Assembly (NCBI GenBank): GCA_036768485.1 | Contig: JAVLUZ010000615.1 | Coordinates: 310,001 to 374,000 of the forward strand | Reading direction: 5' to 3' | Length of the DNA: 64,000 bases | Origin: Mermis nigrescens | Taxonomy: Eukaryota; Nematoda; Enoplea; Mermithida; Mermithidae | In this document: positions 1 to 11,400 of the stretch, piece by piece | How the letters are laid out: every line of letters begins with the position of its first letter | Numbering within the stretch: position 1 is the first letter of the stretch | Notes under the pieces: model-generated | Database searches by the model: none | What the model was told of the DNA's origin: nothing | Seen by the model: the letters and a program-made list of their open reading frames with translations, nothing else | Program-made: the position numbers and the translations under genes

Positions 1-214
1 GATCGAAAATTTGAGAGAGAGGTTCCCAGCCTCTTTTAGGGGAGGGAAGGAGGTGAATGACCTTCAATTTCGGCTAAAAACGACAACAAGCATAAAAATG
101 ACGAAAAAAACTGAGTTATCGTCAAAAAAACTGGGAGGGATCAGAAATTTTTTAATTTTCAGGGTTGGGGACGACCAACTCTAGGTGGGGCATCCCCAGC
201 TCCATGTTACATGT
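1..214 (-). mobile_element. MITE-I remnant, cut by the window edge
   Basis: The right end reads GTTACATGT and the GC-rich inner border resembles the ends of the copies at 52,785 and 47,715, in reverse orientation. The other end is outside the window, so no TSD can be checked. Confidence 0.5.
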
Positions 215-847
215 TTAGACTAAAGAAGAGAGCCGCCTTTCAGCCCGCTTGAAATTTCTGCCTATTTTCGAAATTTATAGCAAAAATTTGCTTTTTAAAC
301 TTTTAGTGGTGCTTGTTGTCAATCTAAAAATGGATGCTTATCAGCAATATTTCAGCCTTTTCGGGTACATGAATCATGGGCGTGCGCACATTCATACCAT
401 GCGAAAATGTCGAAAAAGTAAAAATAGAGCGTAAAACATCGGAATAGTAAAAAAGATGGAAAAAATAAAAAAATGTGTAAAAACAAGAAAAAACGACGAC
501 GCGATCAAAAACATGTAAACCTATGCAATTTCTTAAACCAAATTTTGTATACCGACAGCCTGACAGAGGACGTTAAAATTTCTACATCCTTAATTTATCT
601 AGAGTCAACTCAAACACTTCCCTATCGCCTTATACAAATGTCTTACAAAAATCCAACAGTTTTACCGAGCGTCTACCAATTTAATAAATTAACGTCAAAA
701 TGAGCGAATACATAATGAACAATGAAAAAAATTAGAGCTGAGCTAAAATTATGAAAGTCAAATGGTATACATGGCAGCAGGCGTAAGAACGACTTGAAAA
801 AATGATCAAATTTGCGTCAAAATCTTTGAAAGCTAAAAGCTTGGAAA

Positions 848-996
848 CAGGCCCGGTCTTAGGCATTTGGGGGCCCTGTGCGAGGTACCTTTTTGGTACT
901 TATTGTAAGCATTTGTATAGTGCATGTGGTGGGACCCCCTGGGGCGCCGGGGCCCTGTGCGGCCGCACACTTCGCACATGCCTAAGACCGGGCCTG
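848..996 (+). mobile_element. MITE-K, hAT-type, 149 bp
   Basis: The element is bounded by a perfect 19-bp terminal inverted repeat starting CAGGCCCGGTCTTAGGCAT. It is flanked by a perfect 8-bp TSD, CTTGGAAA (840-847 and 997-1004). It has no coding capacity and is GC-rich against an AT-rich intron. An 8-bp TSD with CAG ends is the hAT pattern. Confidence 0.92.
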
Positions 997-1357
997 CTTG
1001 GAAAATAAAGAGCAAGTTTAAAAAGTTCAAATTTTTGATTGGATAGAATTGCGTAAAGGTACAAGAAAGCGATCAAAATTGCGACACCGCTGCTGATTCT
1101 GAAAAATATATTAGCAACAAGAGCCATTTCACACACAATTTAATAATATATATTAATATGTATTATTAAGTGATGTTTAATTAATTTTATAACAAATAAC
1201 GATTGTTTCAACAATCTATTGATCAGAACGATAGGTTTGTAATGCTAATTATCAATTGATTAAACAATTATTAATTTAAGACCCATTTATCTTGGCATTA
1301 ATTCATTTACATATTTTATCCACCATGCGAGCAAATGCACGGTATAGGAATTCTAAG

Positions 1358-1545
1358 CATTGGCGGATCCAGGATTTTCCTGAGGGGGGAGGTACCCCTA
1401 AGGGGGCGGAACCCTAAGTTGGGCGGAAAAATTAGCCGTTTTAAGCCGAAAATCGCTAAAAATCGCTCAAAAATCCTTAATTTTGCGCACTATTTTGGGC
1501 CAATGGGGGAGAGGCGGCCGCCCCCCCGCCCTAAATCCGCGCCTG
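1358..1545 (+). mobile_element. MITE-F, internally deleted copy, 188 bp
   Basis: The ends are CATTGGCGGATCCAGG and CCTAAATCCGCGCCTG. A perfect 8-bp TSD, ATTCTAAG, flanks them (1350-1357 and 1546-1553). It matches the ends of the 585-bp copy at 61,332 but lacks most of the middle. Confidence 0.88.
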
Positions 1546-2324
1546 ATTCTAAGGGGAGGAGTCGGCATCGATAACATTTAGAAGCACCTTTTCGAGCTTA
1601 AAAAAACAGTAGGTACACATAAAAACACAATTTTTGACGTTTCTGCTGACGACGCTTCTTTCCTGAGGATAAAAACGAAAATTTTCATAAAATTCTACGA
1701 AATCGGGCAAAACACAGTCAATAATGAACTGAAAGGTCGCTAAAAATGTTTAAAACAGTTTAGCTTTCCAACGACATTCTGGAAAATTAAAACTTCTGGA
1801 AGTGAGAAAGTATTTTTGCAGGGGTTAAAGAACTTTTGTGGGGAGGAGGGGGGGTGATAAGAACCCATAGGGCCATGTCTGATATTTACTAATTGACCCC
1901 ATTTTTGATTCGCATTTTTGACTGTCAAAATTGTTTACTTGATGGACTTCGAATCTTTTACTATGCAATCCTATTTACTCGCACGTTTAATTAATCAATT
2001 TGGTTTATCATTTTCAATTCTATCATTTTTTAACCAAATCATTCATTATTTTTAAATCGCCCCAATTTATAAGCGTTTTTTATTATAAATCAATTCCCTT
2101 CTTTACTTATTCGTTTATTTATTTCTACTCAGGCGCTGATTTCACCTTTTTTTGGTGGGTATTCCTCATATTTTTATTACCTAAATCATACAATGATTTA
2201 AATGTCCATTGATGCATGGAAAAAATAAGAAAAAAGTTCGTGAATTCGAATAATTTATACTTTAAATTGTCTAAAATTAGCTTAAAATAAAATAATTATT
2301 TAAGATTTTATTTAAATTCCGCAC

Positions 2325-2497
2325 TTATCGATCAGTATTTTTCGAAGACACGTGTTTAGCACGTCGGCCACCAAAGGGCAATTATCCCTACGCACCGTTT
2401 CCAAACCCTTGCAATCCATTTTGTCGTGCACGTCGGGTTTTGTATAGTAAAGACCCGCGTAACGCTTTTTATTTATCAACAAGTACGGATAGTAAAC
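2325..2497 (-). CDS. POLD1: POLD1 exon e10 (57 codons plus 2 bases)
   Basis: The frame reads [20 protein letters not shown], then [19 protein letters not shown] and [12 protein letters not shown]. The KKRYAG motif contacts primer DNA, and the KG.E.VRRD motif is diagnostic of delta polymerases. The acceptor is AACGCTCAG before GTT. The donor is GATAA|GTGCGG, phase 2. The next exon should start by completing an AA. codon and encode the LLCNRIDIS segment; it was not found in positions 1-2324, so it is probably outside the window. A MITE-B copy begins 62 nt upstream of the acceptor. Confidence 0.96.
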
Positions 2498-5400
2498 CTG
2501 AGCGTTATTGATGTAATTAATTAATTTCATTAGCATACAGGTAATAGAGGGGTCTGGAGCAGACATGCACGTGCGGGGGGTTTGCTGGGGGTCCTGACCC
2601 CCCAGAATGGAAACATGGGAAATTTTGTTGAGAAAATGAATCAAAATCGAAATCAGAAACGGTTGAAAATTGGAAATTTTCTTCAAAAGTGCTTCAAATC
2701 GATGAGAAACTGTGTAATAATGTTGTTTTAACGCCATTTAAGCATTTATACCAGTATTTTAGGTCATTTTGGCCCAAAAAAGCTTTATTTTTTGACTTTT
2801 TGCAGACTGGCTGACCCCCCGCAGATCGGTCACGCTGTGTATCTATGGTCTGGAGTGCCCCTCTCAAGGTCGGTAGTCCCGCCACCCCCCCCACACTAGT
2901 CAGAATATTGTTGAATCCGATTTTTGGCGGAGACTTGCCTTTTTTGACCATTTTTAGGTGTTTTTTGACCATTTTTAGGAGTTTTTTGGCCATTTTTGGC
3001 CAAAAATTGCAGTTGATTTAACCCCCCCCTCCCTGGAAACTGAAAAAAATTCGTAAAAAAATTTCGAGCCGCCACCTATCTGCTTATTAGAACTGTGGTC
3101 TTTTTAATATATTTAAAAAATTTAATTACACTCAACGTTTATTTAGTAATTAAATATATCTTTAACTATTTTATGTATTTTATGACTATAGTGTTCCACC
3201 GCAAAGTACTAGAGCCGAAATATCTCTGAGAAAATACTTTTATTGTCTCTAAAAGTAACGCTTCCCGAATTTTCACAGGAGTTAATCAAAATTAGTGATG
3301 TCCTGGGCATCGGCACCGGTGTCTTAGCACCGGCAGCGGCGCCTAAGCACCGGCACCGGGCCGGTGCTAGGCTGGTACCGGTGCCGGTGACGGTGCTTAG
3401 ATAAAAGAGAAAAATTAGTGTAAAAAGAATAATTGAAGCTCATTTATCACCAATGTAATGAATAAAGGCGCAAAAAGGTAGCATTTTGTTAATAAAATCT
3501 TCTGATTAGCATAGTGAAGCATTCTGACTGAACTTCAGAACAAGTCTTCGAGCTTTAAAAATGAATTATTCATTGAACGAAACACATCTTATTGAAAACA
3601 TCAATTAAAGCAAGAAGCGTGCGTGGACACTAATAAATAAAGTAAATTAAAATCAAAAACATCGACATATAGAGTGGAAAGTTCTTCTAATTCTACTATC
3701 TTTAGGCAAGAAGGATGAGTACTACAGAGTAGTTTTCAACTTAATTTCATCAAATCCATTTTTAATTTTCCATTACAGCTAGAATTTTACAACAGTTTTT
3801 ATGCAAAACTTTTTCCTGCAAATTATTCAGAAAAAGCTTGTTAAAACTTTGCAAATGAAGTTCTAAGTCTTTTGCATTACTAATATATCCCATGTTTGTT
3901 TTCAGAGGCTTTTGAAAATGTGAAATGATAAACTCAAATAATTTAACCTCAGAAAGTTTTTGTGGCTATTTTCATGTTTGGTTCTTACTAATTGAATATT
4001 TAACTAATGCACTAAGACCAAATTTCGATTTGACTAAAGAATCAACTACTGCACAAGCCAATCTTGATTGCGCTACACTTAAACTTATAATACACTATTT
4101 AACTTTTTATTTTTCTTCGAATTTCAATTTTATTACAATTTTTTGTTTGTTTAATGCATAAGTGAAAAATTAATATGTACATATTCATAAATTAAAAATA
4201 ATGAAGTCGTTACTAGCCAAATGAAGTTTTGCCCTTAATTTGTATATCCGGTGAAAAATAGGTACAAATTTAACCCTTTTTTGAAGCAGTATAGTACACT
4301 ATATAATATGCTAATGTAGCACCGGCACCGGCGCCGGTACAGGGGTACCGGCACCGGCATCGGTAAAAAAGCGGCACCGGGACATCACTAATCAAAATTA
4401 TTAAAAAATTCGGGGACAAATTTGAGGAACATTAAAATGTTTTATTTCAGTATCTTGGAAGAATTTTAAATTAAACTATTAATTCAAATTAAATTTAATT
4501 TTAAAAATTAAGTTCAATTTTAATTTTGAAAACTTTATTCGTGGATGCCATCCGGCGATGACAAATTAATTTTTTGGAAAAAACCAACAAGTGAGCTCGA
4601 CTCAGATAATCAACAAAATCAAAATTTATTGACATTGAGCGAATGCATAAAAAGCCATGAGATTATAAGTGAAGATTTTCCGACGAACGCATATGCTTAC
4701 GGTCAAGGGAGGATGTGAAAAATCGAAAATGTGTCAAAATCATAGGAATCAGTCAAATTTACTGCCAGTTTTCAAAAGTTTGACGATTCGGTGGGAAGTA
4801 TAGGAGGCGAAACCACACGTGTTCTTGGGGGAGAAGGGGGGTGGGGGGGGGTTTCGACCCCCTAAGAATGGCAACTGACCCCCCTACCCCGCCAAAATGG
4901 CTGCGACCCCCTCCAAAAATTATCGATTCTTTTGTGAAAGTTGCTAGAAGTTGTAAAAAGTGTCATTTTAAGCGTTTTTAGCTCATTTTTGGCTTAAAAA
5001 TTTCAAATACTTCGTTGCTTCGCGCTATATACACATTTTTGAAGTATATTTTGTTCAATTTACTCGATTTTTCGAATTTTTATTACGTTTTTATGTACTA
5101 GAAAGAACGAGCATTGTCTGAAACGTCAAAAAAATATTTTGACGTGTACCTATCGTTTTTTAGCCCAAAAAGGCACTTTTTAATAATTTCCCGGGCCTGA
5201 CACCACTAGGATTCCCATGCTGTACACGTATAGGTGAAACCCCATCCGTTCTTTAAAAAAACGCATATAAAACGTAATTAAGTAAACAAAACATTTATAA
5301 CTACTTGTACTTTCACCATATAATTCATTTATAAGATCCTATTTAAATAATGCGAGTAATAGATTTCATCATATTGGAGGTCCATTTCCCGAAAAGCCTA

Positions 5401-8400
5401 TTAAATAAGTTCCTGCTGCAGTAACAAACGGAAATATTATGACGAAAGCCGTATTTAAGGAGGAACAGTCGCCCCCTTAGGCGGCCGGGAAAAATTTTGA
5501 GGATGAGAATGCACGCAGAGATGGAAAAAAGCATTATTTATTTGAAAATCTTCAAATTTTCGGCGCTGCGCGCCATATGCCGAATTTTTTCCAAAAGTTG
5601 CCTTAAGCGCCACCAAAAACGTTTTAATTTAATTAAAGATTTGATATGAAATATTTAATTTGAGTAAATAAATTCTAAATTTATTCACCCAACCATCGAA
5701 CACCAAAAAATTGAAAAAATTCAGAAATTTTAAAATTTTTTGCTTATTTACTGAGAAGATTTCTGTTTCGAAAAATTTGAATTTCATGATCTTACCGAAT
5801 AGGTAGAGCACGTTGGAAAACAATTTCTACTGCTATCCAAACAAAGTTTCCGAAATATAAACCAATTATCACAGGACCCCATTTAACGAAACCATACCAA
5901 GTGCCTGGCCAAGGCATCACAGCATCAGGCAGGTAGCTCTGGGGGGTAGGGGGAGATTAGGGGGGCCGGACCCCCAAAATTCAGAAAAAAAGCGGAAAAA
6001 TAGGACTTTTTAAACGTTATTTTGTGCTATTTTTGGCCTTTTTTGACCCCGGACCCCCCAAAATTATTGTTGGTCCCCCAAAATAGGACGGCCAGCTACG
6101 TGCCTGCACAACATAATTTGCAATGATAAATTAAAATTTGTACGAAAGTAAACCTTTTCAAATTCGAGCTTTATTGGTTTTGGAAAACTTTCACTGACAA
6201 ATTCGGCGGCTTCTCGGCCCAGTTTCATCGCTTCGGCCACGGTCTTAACGCCAAACTTCACCATCACCGAATCAGTGTCGCCATAGACAATCTGAAGAGA
6301 TGCGAAGCCGACTTCAGCCAACCATACGATGACAAAATAAATTTTATAGAAAATAAATAAGAGTACTACTCGTAAATAACAACGAAATCAATAAAAAATA
6401 ACAAAATTTAGATAAGTGGCTGGAACCCACTCTCACTCTAAGTTTTGAGACGCCACACGATCAATTAATTGCATCTGAGGCTCGAATAAGGACGTCTGAT
6501 TTTTTTGTTCAAGATTTCCGACAGATACAAATGCATACTCGTACATTACCCGATCTCACCTAGATATTAATTTTTTTTTTAAATTTTTAAAAATTAAAAA
6601 AACTGCCAAATTTGTAGCATAAAACAAGTACAAGGATAGCGTAAGCAAGGACGAACGCAGGCTGAATTATATTTTTGACAGTGAATCAACCAATAAGCCG
6701 ATACATTTTTAACTTATCACAATTTAAAAAAAAAACGAACGATCTACAAATTTTCGGGTGAATCAGCTTAGCATGACTCAAATTTGACATCGAATGAATT
6801 CCCTGATTGACCGCTCGAAAGATACTTGAGTGACCAATGATCATTTTTATGTGCCCAAGATGTTTGTTAAACAAGAGTCTGTCTAATTTTAAGATGTATA
6901 CAAATGATTTAAGCGAGCAAGTTTTACATTGAAATAATCCGGTGACTTTTGTTTGTATCTTTGAGTTTTTGACGAGTCTGATCGAAAACCAATCACTTTT
7001 GAATCTTCCATAATTTTAGAGGAAAATGGGATAATGTTTTACGAAAAATCAAGTCCATGATCCCCAACCCCGTATCCAGGATTTTATTTCGGGGGAAGGA
7101 GGCCGAAAATTTTTAGGTCAGATATCTCGAGAACCATTAGGAGATAGGCGAAAATAAAGGCAGTTTTGAGCGTATATCGGCGAGCTCTATACGCTGGTGA
7201 AGAAAAATTTCGATATGAAAATTCAAAATTTTTTTAACCTTATGCAATACTGATGATATACAGCAAATTTATCATTTAAGCTATCAGCACAACCGATTTC
7301 TTATAATTCAATCCACGGATAATTTCTTATCTCCAGTCTTTGTATATAATTATTGTACTTCACAGTAAAAATACAATACAGAATATAAATGATTCGGCGC
7401 GAAGCTTGAAAAATTTCACATATCCTGCATGTTAAGCTAAAATTTGAGCGGTTTCTAGAAAGCTAGATGACCAAAAACCTAAATAAATAATTAATCAGGC
7501 GCGAAACGCTGGAAAAATTTCATGTTCTACATGTCATAACTCGAATGCGAGCTGTTTTGATTGAGCTAGAAGGCAAAAACTATAGCTGAACAATAAATCT
7601 GGCGCACAGCGCCTAAGTCAAATTTGAGCTAGCTTTAGCGGTTTAAATAAAAGACAAAACTAACAATAAATGCGGCGCGAAGCGCCGGAAAATTTGAGTT
7701 TATTGGCTCACAAGTACGCTAAAAACCTATTTTGGCAGTGTTTTAGACGCACTTCGCCAATTTTCAATTTTTCCCTTTAGGGGACTCCTAGAAGGAACAA
7801 AATTTTTATTTTCGATCTCGGATAGAGGGCGACCCCCTCGCCCTCTGAATACGGGCCTGATGATCCCCAACGTTTCAGTCGTTTTATTCTAATTGTACAA
7901 AGCATTATTGAGAAGGTCACTCAAACTCAGTGGTTATTGAAAATTGAAATCTAAATAAAGACTTAAGCGATTAATTCGAAGTAAGATTCACTACCTTTAG
8001 TTGAAGGAATTTTAAAGTAGTTTACTGAAAAGCTAAGACTGAAGAATGCAAGAAAATACAAAGTAGATTAAATAGTATAACATATGCATACAAATGCCGA
8101 AGTAAAAAACTAAAATAAAAAGCAGACGATTCATGAATAAAAACTCGGAAAGTATATCTGGTAACTCAATAAAATTCAAGAAGGGTTTGAAAAAGAGTTT
8201 TTTTTCTTTTTTTTGTCCGGTTCAGAAAAACTTATTGTAATGTAAAAAACCTCAATGAGTGCGAAACCGATCCCTGATTAGGAAATCTATCATCTATGCA
8301 TATTGTATGATCCCACAAAAAATTGCTTCCAAACCAGCGATGAAATATTCACAATTGTTTCGAATGAAAATCATAAACTATTTCATCAAGACGGTATCGT

Positions 8401-11400
8401 CTTGATTTCTTGCACACATTTTACCAAGTTTCAAGCTGTGAATGCACCGCGGAAGGAACTCCTTAATAAGCAACTTAGAACTACGATAAAACGTTGCCGG
8501 TGTAAAGACACTAGCTGCAAATAATGGTATCAATAATGTGATTAAGATTGAATCAAGCGACTGCTCAGACTAGATTAATAAACGCAACAAAACGAAGGTT
8601 AATGGGTTCTAATGCGCTCGTGCTGCCGTCTTGAAATCATAAATAATATGCGTATTAGAAGAGACATCACAGCATAGGCAAGCTCTCAATAAACAGTTGA
8701 TGACATAAGCAACTTTACGGTATATATTCATAGGTAACGCGTTAGCGTGTACCCATAGTATACTTAGGTACCCCTGAAAAGTGTCTTGCCCTATACCTAT
8801 AACGGGACACATCTGCCGTCGAAGTTTACGGCGTCCGTATAAAGTCAAAAAGGAGTTCGTCCTAGAATATTAAACTTCACATTCTAGAGGCAGATGAAAA
8901 GATACGCTTTTATCTCTTTTTAGTTTGCCAACTTCTTCGGTTATGAATCGGGACATACGGAGTGTTTTAAAAATAAATACGTCACAAGGGTTTACATATT
9001 CCACTTAGACGCGCTTTTTTAAACAAAAGACATAGTTAATTCTAGTGGTGTAAAGTATAAATTATAGGGTGAAAAAACACGTTCTTGACCGTTTTTGTCC
9101 GTCAACTAATATGGTTATGATTTATGAATCGAATGGTGCACCTAAAAATAAGGTGCAAGTCAATGGTTGCACATCGCACTTAGTTGAGCTTCTTTACACT
9201 CAATACTGATTAGTTTTGGAGATGTAAAGTTCCAAGTTTAAAGTTAAAAAAATGTTTTTGGCAGGTTTTTGTTTTTCAACTAAATACGATGAGTTACGAC
9301 ATGATCCAAATTCTAAAAACGTACTAAGCATCGAGGATCACACATGCACATAGGTGCCTTTAATTAAACAAAGTTTTGAGTTATTGTTGAGGTGTTACAT
9401 TTGCACAAAAAACATCTTCCAGAGCCTTGCGAATTGTGAATTATTTTTTCTCGGGAAACCTATCTATTTATTCAGTGAGTTTAAAAAATTGAACTATTTT
9501 TTGTTCCGTTTAGAAAAACTTATTGTATTTTCAAAAACCTCAATAAGTGCGAAACCTGTCTCTGATTAGGAAATCTTTTATTTATGTACATCGTATGATC
9601 CCGCAGAAAATCGCTACCAAACAAGCGACGAAATATTCACAATTCTGACTGCAACTAAAACTAACTTTGCATTGTGCATGAGGCACTGATAAATAATATA
9701 TCGTTTTTGTGATTTAGGAATATATTGTACCTTGGAGAGCTTTTCCGAATTTTCCAGATGACATCTGCATATTTTATGAATAATTCCGTTAAATAATTGA
9801 AGGCGTACCGCTTAAAATTCAAGAGGGAAATAGTTTCATGCATTTATGCGCACTTTCGAAAATCGGTTATAAGGTTACCAAATGATAGATAAAGTAGGAT
9901 ATTTCGAACCACTAAACCGATTATAATCAGAGAGAACTGATGAAATTCACTGGACCTGGCACCGCCACAATAATGTGCGCAATAAAATTCCAGACAATAT
10001 TTTCGTTTGTTCGATAAATATAAGTTCGATATATTTCTGCTAAATCGGAAGAGTTTGCTTACTACAAAACTCTTGAAAAATAAAAAGTTTTATGCACAAA
10101 AAGACTGTAAGCATGAAAATTATACCTGTGCTCTTATGTTTTATATTCTGGTACACATAATAGACGAATTGGTTTTGCGGCTTATTTCGGCACTTTTCGA
10201 TGTCTGAGGCTGAGCAACAGAGCTCCAATCCCAGAAACGATGTTCCATGAATTAAGTTTTCATAACTCAATGGGTTTGAAGGATAATAGCATAATAACTG
10301 TTTTTTAAATCGTCAACTCAGTTATAACGCAGGGTGGCTCTAAACTTTTGTACAACACTGTACATATTGTAGCATATACAGAGCGTATATAACAAAAATT
10401 GATCACGGAAGTAGCAGATGCAATTAGATTATTTCGAAATGTCGTCACCTGAATGAAAGCCAGAACGCGAACTAGGCTTCACAAAACGTTGTTAAACGAT
10501 GCCCAGCAGAATAATCTGAAGTATTTTTGAATTAGCACTCTGACCATTCATTCATTCTGACACTTTTTGTTCATTGTTTTGTGCATATTTGATAGTCCAA
10601 GTCATTTCATCGTTATTATTATCATTTGTCATCATGCAAACTTAATCACGAATATTCAGGAAGAGTAAACTACAACTAATTAAAGCGTTTTTATGGTTAA
10701 GAGGAAGGGATGGTGGAGGGGGTAAGAAACGACAAAAATGTCCAAAAAAATTTACATAAACTCATGACTTAAGCGCTATAAGTAGCCGTAAAAATTAATC
10801 ATTTACTCCCCCGTATGACGGCTAGGAAACTTTTAATCTTTGCCTACAGTACGTTATCTAGAGCGTCTAGGAATGAGATAATTCGCCAAGATAATGAAAC
10901 GTGGATGATCTTTTATAACTTAGGATATATTTCTTATGAATTCAAAAAGCAAGTAGGTACTGAGTTTTCAAATTTTTATGGCAGCTTATTTCTCCCCGGC
11001 AATGGGCGGGTGACTTAAGTCATCTGAAAATTGCGTTTTATCTGCTTTATACGTTTCAAAAAAGACTCAAATTATGAAGCAACCCAGAGTATTTTAGAGA
11101 ATTACATTGCATGCATTAACTTAAATAAATTCAACAACCAATTCATTTTGTAGATTAGAGCATATCTTGCGGCCACAAAATTATAGTCCATTCAACAACG
11201 GTTAGTTTTGCAAGCCCTGGATGAAGTCAACAATCTTATTACTTGCCTACTGATTGGGGTATCTATCTACATGTTCTTGCCGAAAAAATATTTTATTCAT
11301 AACAAAAAACAAAAATGCCTTAAAAAATCCCGCAGTGCCGTATTTACAGGAGGTGGGGGGATGCGGCCGCCCTACCCTCAGCGGAAATAGTTTTTGAAAG

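Larger units (their letters stand above)
1..2324 (-). other. POLD1 intron after e10 (incomplete)
   Basis: No exon was recognised here. It holds a MITE-I remnant (1-214), MITE-K (848-996) and MITE-F (1358-1545). The stretches 215-839, 1005-1340 and 1560-2324 are AT-rich with no repeat I could place; the purine-rich patch near 1840-1860 may be another MITE remnant. Confidence 0.7.
2498..6153 (-). other. POLD1 intron between e9 and e10
   Basis: A 3,656-bp intron with four elements that have readable TSDs (MITE-B, a hAT-like element, MITE-C, MITE-H). At 2873-3075 there is a purine-poor repeat remnant with a short tandem of TTTTTGACCATTTTTAGG around 2937-2999. At 4400-4800 and 5240-5900 I see only AT-rich sequence. 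Confidence 0.9.

Noticed and set aside
2312..2324. Extension of the e10 frame past position 2325 (CGI and stop)
   Set aside because: It is intronic read-through beyond the GTGCGG donor; POLD1 should continue with the LLCNRIDIS segment.
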